A stretch of 64,000 bases of DNA from Pseudoalteromonas sp. N1230-9 (GTDB lineage Bacteria > Pseudomonadota > Gammaproteobacteria > Enterobacterales > Alteromonadaceae): positions 2,296,001 to 2,360,000 of the forward strand of contig NZ_CP090419.1 in NCBI RefSeq assembly GCF_032716425.1. Reading direction: 5' to 3'. The translations under genes and the position numbers were made by a program. The notes beneath the pieces were generated by a model. The model saw only the letters and a list, made by a program, of their open reading frames with translations, was not told the DNA's origin and ran no database searches. This document shows, one piece after another, positions 37,660-46,208 of this stretch. Numbering within the stretch: the stretch's first letter is position 1; each line of letters starts with the position of its first letter.

Positions 37660-38688
37660 ATGAAAGTAACAATAAATGATGTAGCTAAGCTTGCGGGGGT
37701 TTCCATGAAAACCGTGTCGCGAGTCATAAATAAAGAGCCATCGGTTAGAAAAAAAACCTACGATATCGTCATGGACGCTGTTAATACGCTTAACTACCAA
37801 CCAAACTTAGCAGCTCGTAACCTTGCCGGAACATCCTCTTTCACTGTTGGCTTAGTTTATGACAACCCAAATGCATACTATGTTATCGATATGCAAAATG
37901 GTGTTTTATCCCGCTGCAAGGAAGAAGGTTATGAGCTGGTTATCCATCCATGCAATTATCTCGACAGCAACATGGAAGATGACTTTAAAACCATGATTAA
38001 GCGTTCTCGCTTAGCCGGCTTAGTGCTAACCCCTCCTTTATCTGAGCAAAGTAGTATTATTGATATGCTCGATGAAATGGGGATTCATTACGTTCGTGTG
38101 TTATCTGGCCGCCCTACTGATGAAGAGCAAGATACCTGCATCTTTGTTAATGACTATGAAGCCGCTTACGAAATTACCTCTCACCTATTATCGCTAGGTC
38201 ATACTCATATTGGCTTTTTATGTGGTGATAAAGAGCATAAATCAACAACAGAACGTTTAGAAGGTTATCAAGCAGCATTAAAAGATCACAATATTGCCCT
38301 AAATGATGAGCTAATCTACGAAGGCCAATATTCGTTCGAGTCAGGTGTTGAAGGTGCGAAAGCACTCTTGGGAACCGATAATCCGCTACAAATAACGGCT
38401 CTTTTAGGCGGAAACGATGAAATGGCAGCTGGTGCCTTATTTGCGTCACGTTTAATGGGAATTGAGATCCCTGAGCAATTGTCTATTACAGGATTCGAAG
38501 ACTCGCCTTTCTCGCGTCAAACATGGCCAAAACTGACAACAGCTCATCAAGCCAATGATGTTATATCTCAGCACGCTGCTCGCCTATTATTTAGAAAGAC
38601 ACGAGGGGCACGGAACCAAGACAAAGAGATCATCACGACATTTACCCCGTCATTAGTTGTTCGTGAAAGTTCAGGGCCAAAAATCTAA
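37660..38688 (+). CDS. LacI-family transcriptional regulator
   Basis: 342 aa. N-terminal helix-turn-helix VTINDVAKLAGVSMKTVSRV (3-22), hinge helix NLAARNLAG (about 50-58), then a periplasmic-binding-like effector domain (FTVGLVYDNPNAYYV, LSITGFEDSPFSRQTWPKLTT). It most likely binds the three ATGACARCGYTGTCAT sites in this window, controlling pgi and the TonB receptor. The effector is unknown; a sugar or sugar phosphate is likely. Confidence 0.93.
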   Translation: MKVTINDVAKLAGVSMKTVSRVINKEPSVRKKTYDIVMDAVNTLNYQPNLAARNLAGTSSFTVGLVYDNPNAYYVIDMQNGVLSRCKEEGYELVIHPCNYLDSNMEDDFKTMIKRSRLAGLVLTPPLSEQSSIIDMLDEMGIHYVRVLSGRPTDEEQDTCIFVNDYEAAYEITSHLLSLGHTHIGFLCGDKEHKSTTERLEGYQAALKDHNIALNDELIYEGQYSFESGVEGAKALLGTDNPLQITALLGGNDEMAAGALFASRLMGIEIPEQLSITGFEDSPFSRQTWPKLTTAHQANDVISQHAARLLFRKTRGARNQDKEIITTFTPSLVVRESSGPKI

Positions 38689-38709
38689 CGATTCAATACT
38701 GTTACGAAA

Positions 38710-38735
38710 AAGCCGCATTAACATGCGGCTTTCTT
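38710..38735 (+). terminator. Terminator after the LacI-type gene
   Basis: AAGCCGCAT-TAAC-ATGCGGCTT followed by TCTT; a 9-bp perfect stem with a weak T-tract on the plus strand and an A-tract that also serves the minus strand. Confidence 0.8.
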
Positions 38736-38789
38736 ATACTAACCCACTTAATTAAATGATTAAGTATTAGTGCGAACTGGTATTGTTCG

Positions 38790-41057
38790 CTACAGTAAAG
38801 CTAAGCCACCATTTAGGTTATAAACATTCTCAAAACCTAATTGAGATAAGTTATTTGCAGCTTGTTTTGAGCGGTTCCCACTGCGACATATTAAGATATA
38901 ACAATTACATTTATTTAGATGCCCCTGCATAATCTCATTAGCCATGCGGCTAAGTGGAATATTAATCACGTGAGAGTCATCAATCTTAAACTGCTCTGCG
39001 ATATCAACAACACTATGCTCATAAGGCTCGCGCGTATCGATTAGATAGGTGTCCTTTTGGCAAAGCATTGCTTTTGCTTCTGTTGATGTAAGCTGTTTCA
39101 TGGGCGCGCTTTCTAATGTTTCGACATAACCGCACAACGTATGATTTACAGCTTGCTTTTGCTGATCGCTTTGTTGCTTTAGCTCAATAAACTCGGCGTC
39201 AGAAATCTGCTCGTTGAGCAATTTTGTTAATAGCGGATTTGTCGACTGCTGAACCTGCCAATCCATTGCGAAGCACTGTTGATAATCATGACCAGAGCAA
39301 ATCACTGTTTTATCATCTATGGTATTTGCAATGTACTTTAATGATTGAGCCATCTGAGCGGCATCACCACCTTCAAGTGAAGTATTACCTAAGCCCCCAG
39401 GTAAAATTAAGTCTCCACAAAAACAATAACTAATAGCTTTTGTTTTGTTATCTTTGAGCAAATAACTAACACTGTCTTGACTGTGCCCTGGTGTAGCGAC
39501 TTTGCTCAAACACATATCGGTTAGTTCAATCTGTTCGGCCTTAACTGGCCAGCCTAGTGCATCGACTTCACCAGCAATACAGTGTTCACCCAACTCTTTA
39601 CTCAATAAACATCTTGCAGAAAGTCGCTCTTGATGTTGATGGGTGTCTAAAATAGCGTGAACTGTTAATCCTTGTGTCGCAACCATTTTTGCTAAACGCG
39701 GAATAAGCTCAATAATAGGATCGATAATCACCGCATGCTTGTTACTATCAACATATAACCAGCAGCACGCAGCTTGATGTCGTAATTGAGTTAGACCAAT
39801 CGCACACACCTCATGCTGTGGTGTTGTACTGTCTGAAACAACTAAACAGTTTGCTTCAAGAATCGGTTTTAATGAACGAATTTTCTCGCACGCATAATCA
39901 ATTTCTTGCTGGCTTGCTGCTGGACCAAACGACATGCGAATGGCATTCTCACTTTGCCAATCAGATGCGCCCATAGCATCGAGAACAAAACTACGATTCG
40001 CCCCTGAGCTACATGCAGACCCACCACTGACACGAATACCCGCAGCATCAAATAAATCCATCACTTCTTTGCTTGTTAACTCATTAACCGCAAAGTTTAA
40101 TGTTGTGGGTACTGAGCATGCAAAGCGGTGATTAAATGTAATGTCACCAAAAGTATCCACTAATGCTGCATGTAACTGCTTGCGATAAGCATCTAGCTGC
40201 TCAATAGGTTTAAAAACATTGTCTTCTTTATCTAACAACAATGAAAAAAGTTTATTTAACCCTGCAATACCCGGTAAGTTTTCTGTGCCTGAGCGCATGC
40301 CACTTTCTTGGCCACCTCCAGCTATAAATGGCGTATATGCACTACCCTTGCGAATATACAAAACACCTATCCCTTTGGGTGCATATAGCTTGTGCCCTGA
40401 GAATGGTGCGTAATCAATTGTCGTTTTACTGAGTGATAAGTCCGTTTTTCCTAGTGCTTGTACACAATCTACCATCCAAGCAACATCCGTATTTTTACTG
40501 CGGATCACTTTTTCAATTGCTGTTAGGTCTTGGAACACACCAGTTTCATTATTCACTGCCATGGTACAAATCATTAACGCGCGCGCCGCATGCCTAGCAA
40601 TAAATTCGTGATCTAAAATGCCATTTTTATCAACGGGGATCGCAAGAACTTCAGCATTAATATCTAGCACTGTATTCCAGTGCTTAAGCGTATTAGGAAC
40701 CGCTTTATGCTCTGTTGCACCATAAAGCAATACTGGGTTATCTATTTTATGATGTTTTGCGGCAATTAAAGTCGATACAACAGCCGTCTGAATACCTTCT
40801 GTTGCGCCTGAAGTAAACAAGATGTCACCATCAGTCGCCCCAATTACATCACGGGCTTTACGGCGAGTTTGCTCCAGCAAGTGCTTAGCTTGAATACCTG
40901 TAATGTGAGAACTTGACGGATTACCAAAGCAAACTTGCATTGTATGAGAGACAATATCAGCAATTTCAGGAAGTACAGGTGTCGTTGCATTTGCATCTAA
41001 ATAGATTTGCTGATTTACATCATCGGAGAAAAAAAAGTTAGCCATTAAACGCACCAT
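38790..41057 (-). CDS. Triple fusion: cysteine desulfurase + persulfide-dioxygenase-like MBL + rhodanese
   Basis: 755 aa. Residues 17-400: NifS/IscS-type PLP desulfurase, PLP Lys223 in SGHKLYAPKG, persulfide Cys349 in GGSACSSGANRS. Residues about 415-640: metallo-beta-lactamase domain like ETHE1/persulfide dioxygenase; iron ligands H473, H525 (TPGHSQDS) and D549 (CGDL) are kept, as is SGHDY at 588-592, but the second-metal pair is changed (HxHxDH reads HQHQER). Residues about 655-755: rhodanese with Cys724 in CRSGNRS. One chain could take sulfur from cysteine, oxidise or transfer persulfide, and pass it to an acceptor. Start is ATG 41057 or ATG 41045; neither has a clear ribosome site. TusA-like gene 1.2 kb away. 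Confidence 0.9.
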   Translation of the reverse strand: MVRLMANFFFSDDVNQQIYLDANATTPVLPEIADIVSHTMQVCFGNPSSSHITGIQAKHLLEQTRRKARDVIGATDGDILFTSGATEGIQTAVVSTLIAAKHHKIDNPVLLYGATEHKAVPNTLKHWNTVLDINAEVLAIPVDKNGILDHEFIARHAARALMICTMAVNNETGVFQDLTAIEKVIRSKNTDVAWMVDCVQALGKTDLSLSKTTIDYAPFSGHKLYAPKGIGVLYIRKGSAYTPFIAGGGQESGMRSGTENLPGIAGLNKLFSLLLDKEDNVFKPIEQLDAYRKQLHAALVDTFGDITFNHRFACSVPTTLNFAVNELTSKEVMDLFDAAGIRVSGGSACSSGANRSFVLDAMGASDWQSENAIRMSFGPAASQQEIDYACEKIRSLKPILEANCLVVSDSTTPQHEVCAIGLTQLRHQAACCWLYVDSNKHAVIIDPIIELIPRLAKMVATQGLTVHAILDTHQHQERLSARCLLSKELGEHCIAGEVDALGWPVKAEQIELTDMCLSKVATPGHSQDSVSYLLKDNKTKAISYCFCGDLILPGGLGNTSLEGGDAAQMAQSLKYIANTIDDKTVICSGHDYQQCFAMDWQVQQSTNPLLTKLLNEQISDAEFIELKQQSDQQKQAVNHTLCGYVETLESAPMKQLTSTEAKAMLCQKDTYLIDTREPYEHSVVDIAEQFKIDDSHVINIPLSRMANEIMQGHLNKCNCYILICRSGNRSKQAANNLSQLGFENVYNLNGGLALL

Positions 41058-41065
41058 ATTACTAA

Positions 41066-41077
41066 AAGATATATCTT
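41066..41077. promoter_or_regulatory. Palindrome upstream of the sulfur fusion gene
   Basis: AAGATATATCTT, a perfect 12-bp palindrome 9 bp before the start codon of the fusion gene. A regulator site is possible; its regulator is unknown and the AT content makes chance plausible. Confidence 0.3.
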
Positions 41078-41174
41078 ATAACGTATTTTACATTTTTACC
41101 GTGTATAAGAGTAATAATCAATTAAGCAGTAAAGTGCGTTTTCTATACTTTTTAATGCTAAAGAACTGGCTGAA

Positions 41175-42245
41175 CTATTTGCTCTCTATCAAATGTTCCT
41201 GCTTGCTCGACCAAGCATTTATTAACGCTTTGACAAGTGACGCTAAAGGAATAGCAAAGAATACTCCCCAGAACCCCCAAAGCCCACCAAAAAACAGCAC
41301 TGCAACAATGATAAACACAGGGTTTAAGTCAACAGCTTCAGAGAATAATAAAGGGACCAACACATTGCCATCGAGCGCTTGAATAATGCCGTAAATGATC
41401 AATATAGTCCAAAACTGGGTCTCCAGACCAAATTGAAACAACGCCACAGCAGCAACGGGGATTGTTACCAATGCCGCTCCCACAAACGGAATAAGTACTG
41501 AAAGCCCAACAAGCACACTGAGTAATGCTGCATAACGTAAATCAAGCACAGCAAAGGCAATAAAAGAAGCTGTACCAACAATCAAAATTTCAAACACTTT
41601 ACCGCGGATGTAATTCATAATCTGCTGATTCATCTCTTGCCATACTTGCAGGATTAAACGACGTTGCTTAGGGATTAAACGCTCAGCACTTTTAATAAGA
41701 TCTTGTTTATCTTTAAGCATAAAGAAAACTAACAGCGGGACTAAAATTAGATAGATCAACCATGCTGCGACATCTTTTAAAGAAGTAAGCGAGACAGATA
41801 GAACAACTTGGCCAAACTCAATAACCTTCGTCTCTACACTACTGACAATAGATTTAACTTGATCTGTTGTGATCAGATTGGGGTAGTCTTCAGGCAAATG
41901 CATTAAAAAGGCTTTTCCTTGTTCGACCATGTGCGGGGCTTCTTGCACTAAATTACTTGTTTGCTGCCATAAAACAGGCCCCATACCAATAATGATCATT
42001 AACATTAAGCCACTAAACACCAACATCACCAACACAGTGGCTGTAAAACGTTTTAAACCGAGCTTTTCTAAATGAACAACAGGCCAATCAAGCAAATATG
42101 CAATCACCAATGCAACGAGCACAGGTACAATTAATGAGCCAAAGAAATAAAACAATGCAACTGTTGCTATTAAAAGTAATAACAGCGTAACTGAATGAGG
42201 ATCAGAAAACTTATTTTCGTACCAAGCTTTAACGTATTCAAACAC
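41175..42245 (-). CDS. perM: PerM / AI-2E family transporter
   Basis: 356 aa with about eight membrane helices. LIVPVLVALVIAYLLDWPV near the N-terminus and GLSVLIPFVGAALVTIP near residue 240 are typical of the family. Named for AI-2 export, but substrates vary. In E. coli perM lies beside bepA and arsC-like yfgD, as here, which supports PerM. Its start overlaps the end of the TusA-like gene by 8 bp. Confidence 0.88.
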   Translation of the reverse strand: MFEYVKAWYENKFSDPHSVTLLLLLIATVALFYFFGSLIVPVLVALVIAYLLDWPVVHLEKLGLKRFTATVLVMLVFSGLMLMIIIGMGPVLWQQTSNLVQEAPHMVEQGKAFLMHLPEDYPNLITTDQVKSIVSSVETKVIEFGQVVLSVSLTSLKDVAAWLIYLILVPLLVFFMLKDKQDLIKSAERLIPKQRRLILQVWQEMNQQIMNYIRGKVFEILIVGTASFIAFAVLDLRYAALLSVLVGLSVLIPFVGAALVTIPVAAVALFQFGLETQFWTILIIYGIIQALDGNVLVPLLFSEAVDLNPVFIIVAVLFFGGLWGFWGVFFAIPLASLVKALINAWSSKQEHLIESK

Positions 42246-42456
42246 AAACAGGCTCCACTGTTAATTCGCCTAAATTTAGGTCAAGTCTATATTGATAATG
42301 ATGTTTATCTAAAAAACGCAGCATATCATGATTTGAATGGGCAACATCAAATGCAAAAATGACTGTTTGCTTCGTTAATTGTGCCTTTTTTAGCCCTAAT
42401 TTAAACTGAACAAATTGTTGCGGGCACTTAAACGGCCTCAAATCACATCTCAACAT
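42238..42456 (-). CDS. TusA-like sulfurtransferase with CPQQ motif
   Basis: 72 aa. Follows the TusA pattern: short beta strand LRCDLRPFKCPQQ, one helix (FVQFKLGLKKAQL), strand VIFAFDV, a second helix, a last strand. TusA/YedF proteins carry a Cys in CPxP; here CPQQ keeps Cys11 but loses the second Pro. Persulfide relay from a desulfurase is the family role. It is 1.2 kb from the desulfurase fusion, with perM between. Confidence 0.75.
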   Translation of the reverse strand: MLRCDLRPFKCPQQFVQFKLGLKKAQLTKQTVIFAFDVAHSNHDMLRFLDKHHYQYRLDLNLGELTVEPVCV

Positions 42457-42611
42457 AACGAGACTATCCCGTAATAACTATGAACAATTGGTATAAGCTT
42501 TATACATTTACCAAAATAAGGTCGCTAGAATGAATCATAATTCATTTTTTTCTTAAAACACGCAAAACAATAGTTTATCCTTATTTAATAACTGGTAGTA
42601 AAGGAAACCTA

Positions 42612-43277
42612 ATGCCTGGCACGCATAATAAAGCGCAATTACCTGCTAATCCAACTCTTAAAGAAATAAATTGGTATAAAAAGCAGATTAACTGGGGGGA
42701 GCTACCTCCGTTTTATCACATGGTTGCGTCCTCTGTGAGTGAATCTGAGGGGATTTTAAACCATGGTTTTGATAATGCAGTGAAGCGCCTTATTGATACA
42801 AGCAATTGGAATCTTGATACACTTGATGGGCACGTAACCAATTTAGGTGAAATTGTTTGTGAAAACAAACCCAGAATAGCGTTACATCAAAGCTTTACCG
42901 AGCGTGGTTTTGAGTTATGGGCTTCGCCATATGCCAAAGATTCAATTGTTGATCAATATGTCAAAGGTAACCGCTTTATGGAGTTTAAGGTATGGGATCC
43001 CATCACAATGAAAAACCTTATTCGCATAAATCAGCTACACAAATTTATTGCCTTTTACTTTGAGCGTGGCGATAAGGCCGACAAAGCCCTTATTCTTCAT
43101 GCGCATAAGGTTGTGCATAAAATCATAACTTTTTTACAACGCGAGTTGAACGTTGTTAAGCTAGGTGGAGTCACAATAAAAGATTTCTATCAATTATGTG
43201 AAAAAGATAGCCGTGCATGTAGCGACGAAATAGACCTTGCTAAAATCATGCTTGGTGAGCAGATCAAAAAGGAATAA
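42612..43277 (+). CDS. Hypothetical cytoplasmic protein, unrecognised
   Basis: 221 aa with AAAGGAA six bases before ATG 42612. No signal peptide, membrane segment or known motif seen. Charged, mostly helical; a conserved-looking stretch NRFMEFKVWDPITMKNLIRI lies near 120-140. Its stop is 1 nt before the bepA start codon, so they are probably one operon. No function is claimed. Confidence 0.75.
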   Translation: MPGTHNKAQLPANPTLKEINWYKKQINWGELPPFYHMVASSVSESEGILNHGFDNAVKRLIDTSNWNLDTLDGHVTNLGEIVCENKPRIALHQSFTERGFELWASPYAKDSIVDQYVKGNRFMEFKVWDPITMKNLIRINQLHKFIAFYFERGDKADKALILHAHKVVHKIITFLQRELNVVKLGGVTIKDFYQLCEKDSRACSDEIDLAKIMLGEQIKKE

Positions 43278-43278
43278 A

Positions 43279-44739
43279 ATGCGATTTAAATCAGCCTTTA
43301 TAACACTGTGCAGTGCATTACTCACAATCGTGGTTTTGCACAGTGAGCCGTTGAAGGCGCAAACAAATTTTAAACTTCCCGATTTAGGCACCTCGGCACT
43401 GCAAGCACTTCCTATTGAAAAAGAGCAAGCAATTGGTGAAGTAATGATGATGCAGATCCGAGGATCATCACCTGTTGTTAATGATCCCGTACTTGACGAG
43501 TATCTCACAACTTTAGGTCGTCGCTTAGTTGCAAATGCCAACGATGTACGTTTTCCGTTTTCTTTTTTCTGGATTAACAACTCTGAGATTAATGCATTTG
43601 CATTCTATGGTGGCCATGTTGGTGTTCACACTGGGCTTATTGCTCAAGCTGATAACGAAAGCCAATTTGCGTCAGTGTTGGGCCATGAGATAGCGCACGT
43701 AACACAACGTCATTTAGCGCGTAGACTCCAACAACAACAAGACAATAGCGCTTTAACAATTGCAGGTATGATTGCAGGTATTTTAGCAACAGTTGTCTCA
43801 CCTGATGCAGGTATTGCAATTATTTCAGCAAACCAAACACAAGCCGCATTTAGCCAACTCACTCACAGTCGTGCTGCAGAGCAAGAAGCTGACCGTATTG
43901 GTATGCAAACCCTTAACAATGCCGGCTTTGATCCGCGCCAATCAAGCGAGTTTTTAACTAAACTAGCTGCGCAAATCCGTTACAAATACAAGCCCCCTGC
44001 TTTTTTGCTTACTCACCCATTACCCGAAAGCCGCGTCTCTGATGTACGCTTAAGAGCTGAGCAATACCCTAAAAAGCACTTCTCAGATAGCTTAGAATTC
44101 AATTTAGCAAAAAGTCGTGTTATTGCTCGCTATTATCAAAAGTCTGAAGCTGCTGAGGACCTCTTTCGAAAATTAATGCGTGAAAATACTGCGTATGGCG
44201 ATACTGCTCTAAAATATGGTTTAGGGATTAGCTTATTAGACCAGAAAAAACTCGATGAAGCTGCCAGTGTACTTGAGCCATTACGCAAAAAAGATCCTAA
44301 AAACTTATTTTATATCGATACCCACACTGATCTACTTATTGCGCAAGGTAAAGCAGATGAAGCAGTAGAATATTTAGCAAAATTAAATATTGATAGACCA
44401 AATAATCAAGTTATAACCCTCAACTATGCTAATGCGGCTATTGAGGCTGAGCAATACGACGTTGCAGAGCAAGTTTTAAAAACCTTTTTACTTGCTAAGC
44501 CTGATCATAATTTAGGTAAAGAATTGATTGCTAACGTTTATAAAAAGCAAAAAAACTTAGCGGCGTATCATGAAGCACATGCTGATGTTTTAGCGCAATA
44601 CGGTGCCTACTTAAAAGCAGCTGACGAAATTCAAAAAGCATTAAATTTCGTCGAGCCAGAAGAGCTAGTGAAGCAGCAACGTTTAAAAGCATTGCTTACA
44701 CAATATCGTCAACTACAAAAAGAGCTAGCGAGACTTTAA
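43279..44739 (+). CDS. bepA: Periplasmic M48 metalloprotease/chaperone BepA
   Basis: 486 aa from ATG 43279 (AGGA upstream; an earlier frame start at 43237 lies inside the previous gene). Sec signal of about 27 residues. Zinc site LGHEIAHVTQRH near 148-159, with a distal Glu in RAAEQEADRIGM. The C-terminal 200 residues are TPR-like (ALKYGLGISLLDQKKLDEA onward). BepA helps assemble LptD and degrades stalled outer-membrane proteins with BAM; bamC is in this window too. Confidence 0.93.
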   Translation: MRFKSAFITLCSALLTIVVLHSEPLKAQTNFKLPDLGTSALQALPIEKEQAIGEVMMMQIRGSSPVVNDPVLDEYLTTLGRRLVANANDVRFPFSFFWINNSEINAFAFYGGHVGVHTGLIAQADNESQFASVLGHEIAHVTQRHLARRLQQQQDNSALTIAGMIAGILATVVSPDAGIAIISANQTQAAFSQLTHSRAAEQEADRIGMQTLNNAGFDPRQSSEFLTKLAAQIRYKYKPPAFLLTHPLPESRVSDVRLRAEQYPKKHFSDSLEFNLAKSRVIARYYQKSEAAEDLFRKLMRENTAYGDTALKYGLGISLLDQKKLDEAASVLEPLRKKDPKNLFYIDTHTDLLIAQGKADEAVEYLAKLNIDRPNNQVITLNYANAAIEAEQYDVAEQVLKTFLLAKPDHNLGKELIANVYKKQKNLAAYHEAHADVLAQYGAYLKAADEIQKALNFVEPEELVKQQRLKALLTQYRQLQKELARL

Positions 44740-44793
44740 GTCTCGCCTTGCTTACCCTAAAATAAGCTAAATTATTAAATTAGAGAACACTCC

Positions 44794-45141
44794 ATGTCTG
44801 TGACTATTTATCATAATCCGCGTTGTTCAAAATCACGTGAAACGCTTGCCCTTTTAGAAAGTAATAACGTCCAACCTAATGTGGTTGAGTATTTAAAAAC
44901 ACCGCTTGATGAGCAACAAATCGCCACGCTAGTAACGCAACTTGGCTTTACCTCGGCACGTGAATTAATGCGCACAAAAGAAGACATCTACAAAGAGCTT
45001 GAGCTTAAAAACGAACAAGACGAAGGCAAGCTAATTGCGGCGATGGCGGCAAACCCTAAATTAATAGAGCGTCCTATTGTAGAGCACAATAATAAAGCTG
45101 CGCTTGGTCGTCCACCTGAAAACGTATTAAGCGTACTTTAA
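44794..45141 (+). CDS. ArsC-family (YfgD-like) arsenate reductase homologue
   Basis: 115 aa. CSKSRETL at residues 11-18 holds the active Cys; RPIVEH near 93 and RPPENVL at the end are family motifs. Glutaredoxin-linked arsenate reductases share this fold; the E. coli neighbour of bepA, yfgD, has the same place, and its true substrate is unproven. The stop overlaps the next ATG as TAATG. Confidence 0.9.
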   Translation: MSVTIYHNPRCSKSRETLALLESNNVQPNVVEYLKTPLDEQQIATLVTQLGFTSARELMRTKEDIYKELELKNEQDEGKLIAAMAANPKLIERPIVEHNNKAALGRPPENVLSVL

Positions 45142-45695
45142 TGTCACTTAACATTGTTGTGTTATACCACTCAAGTCATGGCTCTGTAGAAGCCATGGCC
45201 CACGAAATTGCAGAGTCAATTGAACAGCAAGGTGCAACAGCCTTACTGCGCACCTTTGTTAAACGCCAAGCTCACGATATTGTCATAAGCAAAGACGACC
45301 TTATTCATTGTGATGGTCTCGCCTTTGGCACCCCTACCCGTTTTGGTATGATGGCATCACAAGCGAAAAGTTTCTGGGAAACAACCAGTGATCTGTGGCT
45401 AAAAGGACAATTGATCGATAAACCAGCCTGTGTTTTTTCGTCATCAAGCAGTATGCATGGTGGTAACGAAGCAACCTTACTTAACTTATCATTACCTTTA
45501 TTACACCACGGCATGATGTTACTAGGCGTGCCATACGATGTGCCCGAATTACTGAGCACAGAGACAGGTGGAACCCCATACGGTGCAACACATGTTGCTG
45601 GTACTAACAATAGTAATGTTCTCAGTAAAGATGAAATGAAAATTTGCCACAGTGTTGGAAAACGTTTGGCGCAGATTGCGAGTAAACTACAATGA
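45141..45695 (+). CDS. WrbA-like NAD(P)H:quinone oxidoreductase (flavodoxin fold)
   Basis: 184 aa. YHSSHGSVEAMAHEIA is the FMN phosphate loop, GTPTRFGMMASQAKSFWE and SSSSMHGGNEATLL are characteristic of WrbA. Reduces quinones by two electrons, avoiding semiquinones. It overlaps both neighbours by 1 and 4 nt, so translation is coupled. Confidence 0.9.
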   Translation: MSLNIVVLYHSSHGSVEAMAHEIAESIEQQGATALLRTFVKRQAHDIVISKDDLIHCDGLAFGTPTRFGMMASQAKSFWETTSDLWLKGQLIDKPACVFSSSSSMHGGNEATLLNLSLPLLHHGMMLLGVPYDVPELLSTETGGTPYGATHVAGTNNSNVLSKDEMKICHSVGKRLAQIASKLQ

Positions 45696-46147
45696 GCACA
45701 AACTCAGAAGTAACCCCCCCTATTGCCAAAAAACCGATTACAAAACGTTTTCAGCGATTTGCATTAACCGGTTACATTGGCTTATTAATTTTAATGCCTA
45801 TTTGGTTATTCCTAATTGCTCCTAGGGAAGGCCATAGTAATGCCTTTATATTTGTTGTTTATATAGTGCCATTACTCTTACCATTAAAAGGAATTATTCA
45901 AGACAAGCCCTACACATATGCGTGGGCTAATTTTATTGTCATGTTTTATTTTATTCATGGCTTTACACTACTGTGGGTCGCCCAAGATCAACTCATTTGG
46001 GTACTGTTAGAGTTAACTTTTGCTAGCCTCATGTTTATTGGTTGCACGTATTATGCGCGCCATCGTGGGCAGGAATTAGGGTTAAAAATACGTAAACTCA
46101 AAGAAGAGCTTGCTGAGGAAAAAGCAGCCCACGAGCACGACAAATAG
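45692..46147 (+). CDS. DUF2069 inner-membrane protein
   Basis: 151 aa with four membrane helices and a charged C-terminal tail (LKEELAEEKAAHEHDK). The YAWANFIVMFYFIHG stretch and the position after wrbA fit DUF2069. Function unknown. ATGA overlap with the gene before it. Confidence 0.82.
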   Translation: MSTNSEVTPPIAKKPITKRFQRFALTGYIGLLILMPIWLFLIAPREGHSNAFIFVVYIVPLLLPLKGIIQDKPYTYAWANFIVMFYFIHGFTLLWVAQDQLIWVLLELTFASLMFIGCTYYARHRGQELGLKIRKLKEELAEEKAAHEHDK

Positions 46148-46183
46148 TCACACCATGTGTTTAGCACAGTTACAAATAAAAAT

Positions 46184-46208
46184 GGCAACTATAAGTTGCC
46201 GTTTTTAT
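46184..46208. terminator. Bidirectional terminator
   Basis: GGCAACT-ATA-AGTTGCC with AAATAAAAAT before and GTTTTTATTT after. It serves the DUF2069 gene and the convergent ankyrin gene. Confidence 0.88.
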
